DNA of 15,827 bases, from contig JALHSW010000119.1 of assembly GCA_022865365.1 (NCBI GenBank), positions 1-15,827 on the forward strand. The letters run 5' to 3'. The translations under genes and the position numbers were made by a program. The notes under the pieces were generated by a model. It was not told the DNA's origin. It made no database searches and saw nothing but the letters and a program-made list of their open reading frames with translations. This document shows positions 1 through 7,471 of this stretch, piece after piece. This stretch comes from Acidimicrobiia bacterium (lineage in GTDB: Bacteria; Actinomycetota; Acidimicrobiia; IMCC26256; PALSA-555). How positions within the stretch are numbered: position 1 is the first letter of the stretch; every line of letters starts with the position of its first letter.

Positions 1-1
1 C

Positions 2-295
2 GCGACGTTCGGCATCAAGATCCCGTGGGGACTCGGCGTCCAGGTCGACTTCAGCGGCGGTACCGGGTGGCGGGCCTTCGGCCACGGCGGCATGGCATCG
101 TCACGCGGGCTGGCCGACCCCGAGTGCGGCCTGGTGCTCGCGGTGGTCGCGAACGGCCTCGCCGGGTTCTTCGACGCCGAAGCACGCGTGTCGAGCATCA
201 CTGACGCGGCGTACAGCGCGCTCGGCCCCGACGTCGCGTCGGTACGGCGGCCCGTCCAAGACATGACGCGCGCGACCAAGGGGCTCAGCACCTGA
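2..295 (+). CDS. Beta-lactamase-family serine hydrolase, C-terminal fragment
   Basis: This is the last 97 residues of a protein whose start lies left of the window. Residues 28–31 of the fragment read FGHGG, the motif that in class C beta-lactamase/DD-peptidase-like serine hydrolases takes the place of the KTG box of the active site. It is followed by a strand like that after the box (LVLAVVANGL), as expected for this fold, and then a helical tail. The catalytic SxxK and YxN motifs would lie upstream and cannot be seen. Members of this family include esterases, peptidases and true beta-lactamases, so substrate cannot be told. The stop is TGA. The following gene starts 76 bp later on the same strand with its own strong ribosome binding site. 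Family assignment is fairly secure from the HGG motif and context, but the fragment is short. Confidence 0.75.
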   Translation, partial: ATFGIKIPWGLGVQVDFSGGTGWRAFGHGGMASSRGLADPECGLVLAVVANGLAGFFDAEARVSSITDAAYSALGPDVASVRRPVQDMTRATKGLST

Positions 296-355
296 TGTCA
301 CACAGCCGGCTCTCAGGTCGGGCTCGGCATCCTCTCAACAGCATCCGCAGCCATC

Positions 356-364
356 AGAAGGAAG
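356..364 (+). promoter_or_regulatory. Shine-Dalgarno site of the YHYH protein gene
   Basis: The purine run AGAAGGAAG lies seven bases before the ATG at 372 and contains AAGGA with nine bases of spacing. It fixes the start of the secreted YHYH protein and is one of the clearest ribosome binding sites in the window. The rest of the 296–371 gap shows no obvious promoter. Confidence 0.7.
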
Positions 365-371
365 CCACTCC

Positions 372-1280
372 ATGCGTCGCTCACTGATCGCCGTGCTCGC
401 CTCGTGCGCGCTCCTCACCGCACTCGCCGCGCCCGCGGCAGCCCACTCGACCTCGGGCGAGGGGTCGGGCGACGTCGACACGACCCAACTCCCGGTGGGC
501 GGCGACCCGGTCTCCGCGGCCGAGGTGGGCAAGGTGTTCTCGTGCCAGACCAGCTTCCCGTCCGATGTCCCCGGCGCCTTCGCCACCGGCGACTGGTTCA
601 ACGGCGACGGCACGTGGGATCTCACCAAGAAGCCGACCGTCGACGGCTCGGTCACCTGGCCCGACGCCAACATCACCATCACGACGAGCGGCAGCCAGCG
701 CGTCATCTCGGGGAACGGACTGCCGACCAAGCAGACGACCGGGACCTACCCCGTCGCGTCGAGCGACGACGCCTACAGCTACGACCGGAACCCGAACAGC
801 ATCTCGGCGCAGACCGTGTCGATCTCGCTGCCGAAGAACCCGAAGGTCGCGAGCACGCCGACGTGCGTCGGGCTCGGCACGATCGGGATCCTGAAGTCGG
901 GGGTGCAGGTGTTCAACGCGCTCGACGCCGGTGGACGCGACGCCGTCGCGTACGAGATCCAGGACAGCTGCCAGGGCCACCCCGAACGCAGCGGCACGTA
1001 CCACTACCACTCGATCTCCACGTGCGTTCTCGACAAGCTCGACGGTGGGAGCGGTCACTCGAAGCTCGTCGGCTTCGCCGCCGACGGCTTCGGGATCTAT
1101 GGCCCCCGGGGAACGAACGGTGAAGCGGTCACCGACGCCGACCTCGACGAGTGCCACGGACACACCCACAAGGTGCAGTGGAACGGCAAGAAGGTGAAGA
1201 TCTACCACTACCACGCGACCTCGGAGTACCCGTACACCGTCGGCTGCTACCGGGGCACCCCGGTCACGACCAACGGGTAG
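372..1280 (+). CDS. Secreted YHYH-domain protein
   Basis: A 302-residue exported protein. Residues 1–24 form a Sec signal peptide (MRRS, a hydrophobic core, then AAPAAA before a likely cleavage at H25). The mature part carries two YHYH motifs, at 210–213 and 278–281. Between them are GFGIYGPRG (239–247) and a DECHGHTHK segment (259–267), all hallmarks of the YHYH domain family (Pfam YHYH). Six Cys occur in the mature part (58, 165, 200, 218, 261, 292), so disulfides are possible after export. The dense His/Tyr/Asp content suggests metal binding, but the biochemical function of this family is, to my knowledge, not established, and I infer none. There is no lipobox and no C-terminal anchor, so it is probably soluble and extracellular. 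It is preceded on the same strand by the hydrolase fragment and ends 31 bp from a convergent gene. Confidence 0.88.
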   Translation: MRRSLIAVLASCALLTALAAPAAAHSTSGEGSGDVDTTQLPVGGDPVSAAEVGKVFSCQTSFPSDVPGAFATGDWFNGDGTWDLTKKPTVDGSVTWPDANITITTSGSQRVISGNGLPTKQTTGTYPVASSDDAYSYDRNPNSISAQTVSISLPKNPKVASTPTCVGLGTIGILKSGVQVFNALDAGGRDAVAYEIQDSCQGHPERSGTYHYHSISTCVLDKLDGGSGHSKLVGFAADGFGIYGPRGTNGEAVTDADLDECHGHTHKVQWNGKKVKIYHYHATSEYPYTVGCYRGTPVTTNG

Positions 1281-1289
1281 CACCGTCCC

Positions 1290-1307
1290 GTCGCGCTCAC
1301 ACGCGAC
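1290..1307. terminator. Hairpin between convergent genes, possible bidirectional terminator
   Basis: GTCGCG (1290–1295) pairs perfectly with CGCGAC (1302–1307) around a six-base loop. It occupies the middle of the 31-bp gap between the stop codons of the YHYH gene and the convergent phosphatase gene, where a shared terminator would be expected. There is no T-tract on either side, so it is not a classical intrinsic terminator. Confidence 0.4.
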
Positions 1308-1311
1308 ACCG

Positions 1312-2097
1312 TCAGACCTCGGCGATGATCTCGAGCAGGCGTTCGTGCGTCGCGGGTGGTGCGGCGACGATGTCGCCGGAGTCGAGCCAGGCGGTGTCGT
1401 CACCATGCCAGTCGGTGACGACGCCGCCTGCTTCGCGCACGAGGAGCGCGCCGGCCGCCATGTCCCACGGCCCGAGCGCCTGTTCGAAGTAGCCGTCGTA
1501 CACGCCGGCCGCGCTCCACGCGAGGTCCATGCTCGCCGCGCCCGCTCGCCGGAGGTCCTCGCACGTGCGCAGCGCGCGCTCGAAGACCGGGAGGTACTCG
1601 TCGAGGCGCTGCCGCTTGGCCCGGAACGGAAATCCGGTCGCGCAGATGGCCTGCTCCACCGGGCGGCGGCTTACCCAGAGCCGCTCACCGTCGCGGTACG
1701 CGCCCCCGCCGGCGCGGGCGGTGTAGGTCTCGCCCAGCATCGGCGCGTGCACCACGCCGACGATCGGAACCCCATCCTCGACGAGCCCGATCGACACGCC
1801 GACGATCGGGAACCGGTGCAGGAAGTTGGCGGTGCCGTCGAGCGGGTCGACGAGCCACCCGAGCGGTCCACGTTCACCCCCCTCCTCCTCGCCGAACACC
1901 GGGATGTCGGGCGCGGCGGCAACGAGCGCGGCGCGCACCGCACGCTCGCTGGTGGTATCGGTCTCGGTCACCCAGTCGCCGGGAGCCTTCTCGACCACTC
2001 CCCCGGCCGTGCCGAACGCGTCGAGGACGATCTCGCCCCCGGCGAGTGCCGCCGCGATCGCGGCGTCGAGGAGCGCGTCGAGGTCGAGGAAGCTCAT
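1312..2097 (-). CDS. Inositol monophosphatase family protein (SuhB-like)
   Basis: A 261-residue protein of the inositol-monophosphatase/FBPase superfamily, of ordinary length. It has the full Mg2+-site set: an acidic run GEEEGG (69–74), DPLDGTANF (84–92) with both metal-binding Asp, and PWDMAAG (210–216) near the C-terminus, plus WVTETD (42–47) matching the usual VTxxD element. It should hydrolyse a phosphomonoester such as inositol-1-phosphate, but related enzymes act on histidinol-phosphate, fructose-bisphosphate, NADP or PAP, so the substrate is not settled. The ATG at 2095–2097 overlaps the stop of the upstream paralogue by 4 bp (ATGA), implying translational coupling. The open frame extends further upstream, but that part is antisense-like sequence over the neighbouring gene and was left out. 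It is the last gene of the leftward gene set. Confidence 0.9.
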   Translation of the reverse strand: MSFLDLDALLDAAIAAALAGGEIVLDAFGTAGGVVEKAPGDWVTETDTTSERAVRAALVAAAPDIPVFGEEEGGERGPLGWLVDPLDGTANFLHRFPIVGVSIGLVEDGVPIVGVVHAPMLGETYTARAGGGAYRDGERLWVSRRPVEQAICATGFPFRAKRQRLDEYLPVFERALRTCEDLRRAGAASMDLAWSAAGVYDGYFEQALGPWDMAAGALLVREAGGVVTDWHGDDTAWLDSGDIVAAPPATHERLLEIIAEV

Positions 2098-2840
2098 GCG
2101 CTGAGCTCCGAACGCAGCTCGTCGAGCAGCTCGGGGGTGCCGGCGGCGATCAGATCGCGCCGCGCTTCGGGATCGGTGGTGGCGAGGTCCCGGCCTCGGG
2201 CATCGATCACGCACGCTCCCGCTTCGGTGCAGATCAGCAACGCGCCCAGGTAGTCCCACGGTGCCTCCCCGACCCGGTGGCCGAAGTAGCCGTCGAAGCG
2301 GCCGGCGGCCACATCGCACAGCGCGAGCGCGCAAGAACCCATCGCCCGATACTGCTTCCATCCGAGATGGCGATCGGGGAGACTCCCGACGGCGAGCATC
2401 GAGTCGGCGATCCGCGTCGCCGGCGACGCCTCGATCGGCACCCCGTCGGCCCAGGCGCCGCCCCCGCGCACCGCAGTGAAGCGTTCGCCCGTCACCTGGT
2501 TCGCGACGAACGCCGCGAGGGGCCCGTCGGCGTCGAGCGCGCAGAGCGAGATCGCCCAGTACGGGATCCGACGAGAGCAGTTCGTCGAACCGTCGACGGG
2601 GTCGACGACGACGGTGACGGTCGCATCGGACGGACCGCTGCGCCCCGACTCCTCGCTCACGATCGCGACGCCCGACGGCGCCAGCACCTCGAGCACGGCC
2701 GCATCGGCGACGAGGTCGAGCGCGTACTGGCCCGGGACGTCGGTACGGGCGCGGCGCGCCGCCCCCCGCACCGGCGCCAATGCGGCCGCCTGCGCATCGG
2801 CGCACGTAGCGAACAGTGCCAGAAGTTCGGAAGCCTGCAT
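2094..2840 (-). CDS. Inositol monophosphatase family protein, second copy
   Basis: A 248-residue relative of the gene it overlaps. It keeps EES (63–65), DPVDGSTN (80–87) and PWDYLGA (194–200), so all metal ligands expected of the superfamily are present. The two proteins are clearly diverged outside the motifs: this copy has LDLVAD (41–46) where its neighbour has WVTETD. They are therefore not a recent duplication and probably differ in substrate. The start ATG (2838–2840) lies 42 bp after the stop of fdsA, with no convincing Shine-Dalgarno site. An inverted repeat fills that gap. Whether transcription continues from the formate dehydrogenase operon is unclear. Alternatives include histidinol-phosphatase or a 3',5'-bisphosphate nucleotidase; I see nothing that decides. 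Confidence 0.88.
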   Translation of the reverse strand: MQASELLALFATCADAQAAALAPVRGAARRARTDVPGQYALDLVADAAVLEVLAPSGVAIVSEESGRSGPSDATVTVVVDPVDGSTNCSRRIPYWAISLCALDADGPLAAFVANQVTGERFTAVRGGGAWADGVPIEASPATRIADSMLAVGSLPDRHLGWKQYRAMGSCALALCDVAAGRFDGYFGHRVGEAPWDYLGALLICTEAGACVIDARGRDLATTDPEARRDLIAAGTPELLDELRSELSA

Positions 2841-2843
2841 GGT

Positions 2844-2878
2844 GGTCCGGAGTCTCGCAGACGATCCCGGCCCGGACC
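2844..2878 (-). terminator. Inverted repeat downstream of fdsA, possible terminator or processing site
   Basis: GGTCCGG (2844–2850) and CCGGACC (2872–2878) pair over seven bases. Inside them GTCT (2852–2855) pairs with AGAC (2859–2862) around a three-base loop. The structure lies wholly in the 42-bp gap between fdsA and the second phosphatase gene. It could attenuate or end the formate dehydrogenase transcript, or stabilise its 3' end. No T-tract follows it. Confidence 0.4.
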
Positions 2879-2882
2879 CCGG

Positions 2883-5800
2883 TCAGACCGGAACGGCGGG
2901 GCGCAACCGCTCGGCGGCGGCGGCGACCACGGGATCGATGCCGGCCGCGCCGGCATCGACGAGAGCGAGCAGCTCGCTGCGCATGTGGGGATCCCAGAAC
3001 GTCTGCAGGTGCTTCGCCACCTCGTCGACCGCGACGGCGCGCTCGTGATGGCGGAACTGGTCGGTGATCTGGTTCGCCATCCGGACGAGCTCGCGCGCCG
3101 GATCTGCCCCCACCTGCTCGTCCGGACGTGGCGTGCGCACGTCGGCCGGCGCGACCTGCACCGCGGTGACCTTGTACTCGGGGCAGTTCGTCGCCCAGTC
3201 CGAGTGCTCGGTCGTGACGACGTTGGCGCCGGTGACCGGGAAGTGGAAGGTGGTGTAGACGACGCCGGGCGACATCCGGTCGGAGATGTGTGCGTGCAGG
3301 GTCGTCTCACCGGCCCGGCTCGAGATCCTGACGATCTCGCCGCTGCGGATGCCCCGTTCCTCCGCGTCGCTCGCGTGCATCTCGAGCACGTCTTCGTCGT
3401 ACCACTCGACGTTGGGCGTCCGACGCGTCTGCGACCCGACGTTGTACTGGCTCAGCACCCGCCCGGTGGTGAGCAGCAGCGGGTACGCGCGACTCGAGTG
3501 TTCGTCGGTCGGGACGAACGGCGTCTCGACGAAGCGGCCCTCACCTCGAACGAAGTGGTCGACGTGCATGATCGGAGTTCCCTGCGGCGCCCCGTCGTTG
3601 CACGGCCACTGGACGCTGCCGACCTCGTCGAGCAGCGAGAACGACACCCCGGCGAACGTGGGCACCAGCGCGGCGATCTCGTCCATGATCTCGGACGCGC
3701 GGTCATAGTGCATGGGGTAGCCCATCGCGGTCGCCAGCTCGGACACGATCTCCCATTCGTGCTTCCCGGCGCGTGGGGGCATCACCGGCCGCACCCGGTT
3801 GATGCGCCGCTCTGCGTTCGTGAACGTCCCGTCCTTCTCGAGGAACGACGTGCCGGGCAGGAACACGTGGGCGAAGCGCGACGTCTCGTTCAGGAACAGG
3901 TCCTGGACGACGACGAGCTCCATCGCCGCGAGGGCGGCGGCCACGTGATGCGTGTTCGGATCAGACTGGGCGAGGTCCTCACCCTGCACGAACAGCCCCT
4001 TGAACCCACCGAAGATCGCCTCGTTGAACATGTTCGGGATGCGCAGTCCCGGCTCTGCATCGAGCGGCACACCCCAGCGGGCCTCGAACTGCCCGCGGAC
4101 GGTCGGGTCCGAGACGTGGCGGTACCCGGGGAGCTCGTGCGGGAACGACCCCATGTCGCAGGACCCCTGCACGTTGTTCTGGCCCCGGAGCGGGTTGACC
4201 CCGACCCCGTCGCGCCCGATGTTGCCGGTCGCCATCGCGAGGTTGGCCATGCCCATGACCATCGTCGAGCCCTGGCTGTGCTCGGTGACACCGAGCCCGT
4301 AGTAGATCGCCGCGTTCGCACCCTTGGCGTAGAGGCGCGCCGCGGCCCGGACCTCGGCCGCCGGGACCCCCGTGTAGGTCTCGGTGGCCTCGGGGCTGTG
4401 CTCGGGGCCGGCGATGAACGCGGCCCACGTGTCGAAGCTCTCCCGATCGCAGCGGGCATCCACGAACGCCCGGTCGACGAGGCCCTCGGTGACGACGACA
4501 TGACCGAACGCGTTCACGAGCGCGACGTTGGTGCCGGGGCGCAGCTGCAGGTGATGGGCCGCCTGCACGTGGGGGCTGCGCACCAGGTCGATGCGCCGGG
4601 GGTCGGCGACGATGATCTGCGCGCCGTCGCGTAGTCGGCGTTTCATGCGTGAGGCGAACACCGGGTGCGCGTCGGTCGGGTTCGCGCCGATGAGCAGGAT
4701 CACATCCGCGTGCTCCACCGACGCGAAGTGCTGCGTTCCGGCCGAGGCCCCGAACGTCTGCTTGAGCCCGAAGCCGGTCGGCGAATGGCAGACGCGCGCG
4801 CAGGTGTCGACGTTGTTGTTGCCGAACGCGGCGCGCACCATCTTCTGGACCGCCCAGACGTCCTCGTTCGTGCAGCGCGACGAGGTGATGCCGCCGATCG
4901 CGCCGGCGCCGAAGCGATCCTGGAGATCGCGTAGACGCTCCGCGGTGTGCTGGATCGCCTCGTCCCAGGTCACCTCACGCCAGTCGTCGGTGACATCTCC
5001 ACGGATCATGGGATGGAGCACCCGCTCGCGATGCGTTGCGTATCCCCACGCGAAGCGGCCCTTCACGCACGAGTGACCCTCGTTGGCTCCGCCGTCCTTG
5101 GTCGGCACCATGCGCACGACCTGGTCGCCCTGGAGCTCGGCCCGGAAGCTGCAACCGACCCCGCAGTAGGCGCAGGTCGTGAGGACACTCCGGCGCGGCT
5201 GGCCGAGCTCGATCACCGTCTTCTCGGTGAGCGTCGCGGTCGGGCAGACCTGTACGCACGCGCCACATGACACGCACTCGGAGTCCATGAACGACTCACC
5301 GGCACTCGCCGCCACCAACGAGTCGAACCCGCGCCCCTGGATCGTGAGCGCCAGCGTCCCCTGGATCTCGTCGCACGCGCGCACGCACCGCGAGCAGACG
5401 ATGCACTTCGACGGGTCGAAGGTGAAGTACGGGTTGCTCGTGTCGGGCTCGAGGTCGAGGTGATCGTCACCCTCGGTGCCGTAGCGGACGCTGCGCAGAC
5501 CCACGGCACCGGCCGTGTCCTGGAGCTCGCAGTCGCCGTTCGCCGCGCAGGTGAGACAGTCGAGCGGATGATCCGAGATGTAGAGCTCCATCACCCCCCG
5601 TCGCAGCCGCTCGAGCCGCGGCGTCTGGGTCCGCACCCGCATCCCGTCGGCGACCGGCATGGTGCACGACGCGGGGGCGGTCGCCAGCCCGTCGATCTCG
5701 ACGAGGCACAAGCGGCACGAGCCGAACGCGTCGAGGCGGTCGGTGGCGCAGAGCTTGGGGATGTCGAACCCCGCGAGCGCGGCGGCCCGCATCACCGAGG

Positions 5801-5903
5801 TCCCGGGAGGCACCATGACCGCGCGACCGTCGACCTCCAGCGCGATCGTCGCCGGGCCCGCGACCGGCTTGGTCCCGAGATCCACCTCGCCACTGACGGT
5901 CAT
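2883..5903 (-). CDS. fdsA: NAD+-dependent formate dehydrogenase alpha subunit with fused delta domain
   Basis: A 1006-residue molybdenum or tungsten bis-MGD enzyme, predicted to oxidise formate to CO2 (or the reverse) in the cytosol, since there is no Tat signal. Cluster ligands run in NuoG-like order. A 2Fe-2S domain has C52, C63, C66, C80, and a His-Cys3 4Fe-4S site has H112, C116, C119, C125. Two ferredoxin-type sites follow (C167/170/173/177 and C210/213/216/220), then the 4Fe-4S site of the catalytic domain (C244, C247, C251, C279) with the conserved Lys281. NVDTCARVCHSPT (364–376) places the metal-ligating Cys at 372, encoded TGC and not a selenocysteine TGA, next to His373. Residues 938–1006 match FdsD. 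The ATG at 5901–5903 overlaps fdsB by 4 bp and is preceded by AGGAGGAT. The frame stays open upstream, but that part is fdsB in another frame. A periplasmic FdhA-type enzyme is excluded by the FdsB/FdsG partners. Confidence 0.95.
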   Translation of the reverse strand: MTVSGEVDLGTKPVAGPATIALEVDGRAVMVPPGTSVMRAAALAGFDIPKLCATDRLDAFGSCRLCLVEIDGLATAPASCTMPVADGMRVRTQTPRLERLRRGVMELYISDHPLDCLTCAANGDCELQDTAGAVGLRSVRYGTEGDDHLDLEPDTSNPYFTFDPSKCIVCSRCVRACDEIQGTLALTIQGRGFDSLVAASAGESFMDSECVSCGACVQVCPTATLTEKTVIELGQPRRSVLTTCAYCGVGCSFRAELQGDQVVRMVPTKDGGANEGHSCVKGRFAWGYATHRERVLHPMIRGDVTDDWREVTWDEAIQHTAERLRDLQDRFGAGAIGGITSSRCTNEDVWAVQKMVRAAFGNNNVDTCARVCHSPTGFGLKQTFGASAGTQHFASVEHADVILLIGANPTDAHPVFASRMKRRLRDGAQIIVADPRRIDLVRSPHVQAAHHLQLRPGTNVALVNAFGHVVVTEGLVDRAFVDARCDRESFDTWAAFIAGPEHSPEATETYTGVPAAEVRAAARLYAKGANAAIYYGLGVTEHSQGSTMVMGMANLAMATGNIGRDGVGVNPLRGQNNVQGSCDMGSFPHELPGYRHVSDPTVRGQFEARWGVPLDAEPGLRIPNMFNEAIFGGFKGLFVQGEDLAQSDPNTHHVAAALAAMELVVVQDLFLNETSRFAHVFLPGTSFLEKDGTFTNAERRINRVRPVMPPRAGKHEWEIVSELATAMGYPMHYDRASEIMDEIAALVPTFAGVSFSLLDEVGSVQWPCNDGAPQGTPIMHVDHFVRGEGRFVETPFVPTDEHSSRAYPLLLTTGRVLSQYNVGSQTRRTPNVEWYDEDVLEMHASDAEERGIRSGEIVRISSRAGETTLHAHISDRMSPGVVYTTFHFPVTGANVVTTEHSDWATNCPEYKVTAVQVAPADVRTPRPDEQVGADPARELVRMANQITDQFRHHERAVAVDEVAKHLQTFWDPHMRSELLALVDAGAAGIDPVVAAAAERLRPAVPV
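2886..3092 (-). other. FdsD-like delta-subunit domain fused to FdsA
   Basis: This stretch encodes the last 69 residues of FdsA. They begin ELVRMANQI and contain AKHLQTFWDP and a GIDPVV tail, which resemble from memory the small separate delta subunit FdsD of soluble formate dehydrogenases. A low-complexity linker rich in Pro, Arg and Asp separates it from the catalytic part. No separate fdsD is present in the window. The match is by eye; a profile search against the FdsD family would decide. Confidence 0.8.
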
Positions 5904-7471
5904 CGATCCTCCTGCACCCGCCCGACGGTAGTGCCCGGCCGGGCGAAATCGTCCGGGAAGTGACGCAGGGCGCTGCGAACCGGGAGGGGCGTGAGCCCTC
6001 CCATCGCACACAGCGATCCGTCGGCCATCACCTCGCAGAGGTCCTCGAGCAGCACCAGGTTCGCGTCGCGATCCTCGTCGGCGATGATCCGGTCGATGAC
6101 CTCGACACCCCGAACGGCGCCGACCCGGCACGGCGTGCACTTGCCGCACGACTCCTCGGCGCAGAACTCCATCGCGAAGCGAGCCTGGCGGGCGAGATCG
6201 ACGGTGTCGTCGAAGACCACGACGCCGCCGGGCCCGAGCAACGCGTCCTCGGCGGCGAGCGACTCGTAGTCCATCGGGACGTCGAGTCCCGACGCGGGAA
6301 GGTACGCACCGAGCGGGCCGCCGACCTGGACGGCTCGCACGGGACGGCCACTGCGGGTGCCTCCACCGAAGTCGTGCACGAGCTCGTCGAGCGTGATCCC
6401 GAACGCGGTCTCGACGATCCCGCCGCGGGCCACGTTGCCACCGAGCTGGAACACCTGGGTCCCTCGCGACCTCCCCGCCCCGAGCCTCCCGTAGGCATCG
6501 GCGCCACCGGCGAGGATCGCGGGCACGGTCGCGAGCGTCAGCACGTTGTTCACGATGGTCGGGCGGCCGAACAAGCCCTCGATCGCCGGGAGCGGCGGCT
6601 TCGCCCGCACCACCCCGCGCTTGCCCTCGATGCTCTCGAGCATCGCGGTCTCCTCACCGCAGACGTACGAGCCTGCGCCGACCCGCAGGTGGATGTCGAA
6701 GGAGAGGTCCGAACCGAGCACCGACGAGCCGAGCCATCCGCGTTCGTAGGCGATCCCGATCGCAGCCTCCATCACGTCGAAGGCGTCCGGGTACTCGGAG
6801 CGGAGATACACGAACCCATCGCGTGCGCCGACCGCTCGGGCCGCGATCAACATTCCTTCGATGAGCAGGAACGGATCTCCCTCCATGAGCATCCGATCGG
6901 CGTAGGTGCCGCTGTCACCTTCGTCGGCGTTGCAACACACGAACCGCTCCCCGACCGGCGTCTCCGCCACCGTCGTCCACTTGATCCCGGTCGGGAACCC
7001 GGCACCGCCGCGCCCGCGGAGCCCGGAGTCGATGACGGCCGCGATGATGTCGGTCGGGGACAGCTCGAGCGCGCGCCGGATCCCGGCAAGACCATCGGTT
7101 GCCTCGTACTCGTCCGCCGAGAGCGGGTCGGTCACGCCCACCCGGGCAAACGTGATCCGATCCTGGCGCGCGAGCCACGGGATCTGCTCGGTCGGGCCGA
7201 GGGCCAGCGCGTGGGGGGCCGCGTCGAGGAGCCCGGCGGCGAACAGATCAGGAACATCGTCGGGCGTGACCGGCCCGTACCCGACCCGACCCGACTCGGT
7301 CGCGACCTCTACCAGCGGTTCGAGCCAGAGGAGTCCGCGCGACCCGTTGCGGACGATCCGCACGTCAGCGCCACTCGCGCGCGCGGCATCGGCGATCCGA
7401 ATGGCGACGACGTCGGCGCCGACGGAGCACGCCGCGGCATCGCGCGGCACGTACACGGTGGTCGGCGTCAT
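5900..7471 (-). CDS. fdsB: Formate dehydrogenase beta subunit, NADH/FMN-binding (NuoF-like)
   Basis: A 523-residue diaphorase subunit that passes electrons from formate to NAD+ through FMN. GLRGRGGAGFPTGIKW (150–165) is the FMN/NADH-binding glycine loop. NADEGDSGTY (181–190) and GAGSYVCGEETA (265–276) are further NuoF/HoxF signatures. SCGKCTPCR (441–449) with C442, C445, C448, plus C488 in LCAMGG, ligate a 4Fe-4S cluster. The first ~100 residues are a thioredoxin-like extension, as in FdsB and HoxF, without the four cysteines of a 2Fe-2S site. The ATG overlaps the fdsG stop by one base (TGATG), and its own TGA overlaps the fdsA start by four (ATGA), so the three subunits are translationally chained. 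A complex I NuoF role is unlikely because the operon lacks other nuo genes. Confidence 0.95.
   Translation of the reverse strand: MTPTTVYVPRDAAACSVGADVVAIRIADAARASGADVRIVRNGSRGLLWLEPLVEVATESGRVGYGPVTPDDVPDLFAAGLLDAAPHALALGPTEQIPWLARQDRITFARVGVTDPLSADEYEATDGLAGIRRALELSPTDIIAAVIDSGLRGRGGAGFPTGIKWTTVAETPVGERFVCCNADEGDSGTYADRMLMEGDPFLLIEGMLIAARAVGARDGFVYLRSEYPDAFDVMEAAIGIAYERGWLGSSVLGSDLSFDIHLRVGAGSYVCGEETAMLESIEGKRGVVRAKPPLPAIEGLFGRPTIVNNVLTLATVPAILAGGADAYGRLGAGRSRGTQVFQLGGNVARGGIVETAFGITLDELVHDFGGGTRSGRPVRAVQVGGPLGAYLPASGLDVPMDYESLAAEDALLGPGGVVVFDDTVDLARQARFAMEFCAEESCGKCTPCRVGAVRGVEVIDRIIADEDRDANLVLLEDLCEVMADGSLCAMGGLTPLPVRSALRHFPDDFARPGTTVGRVQEDR
5906..5913 (-). promoter_or_regulatory. Shine-Dalgarno site of fdsA
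   Basis: AGGAGGAT on the minus strand, two bases before the fdsA ATG and inside the last codons of fdsB. It is a near-perfect anti-16S match and selects the MTVSG start over the much longer open frame. Re-initiation from the fdsB stop probably adds to it. Confidence 0.7.

Noticed and set aside
2046..4634. An 862-codon open frame on the + strand, opposite fdsA and the phosphatases
   Set aside because: It is a GC-bias shadow: its translation is rich in Arg, Gly, His and Asp with no domain, while the minus strand shows well-known enzymes with all motifs.
4788..4790. Possible selenocysteine codon at the formate dehydrogenase active site
   Set aside because: The codon reads TGC (Cys372) on the minus strand, so this is a cysteine-type enzyme and no SECIS element is needed.
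5904..6149. N-terminal extension of fdsA by 82 residues
   Set aside because: The extra part lies within fdsB in another frame and has no family similarity. A strong Shine-Dalgarno site precedes the ATG at 5903.
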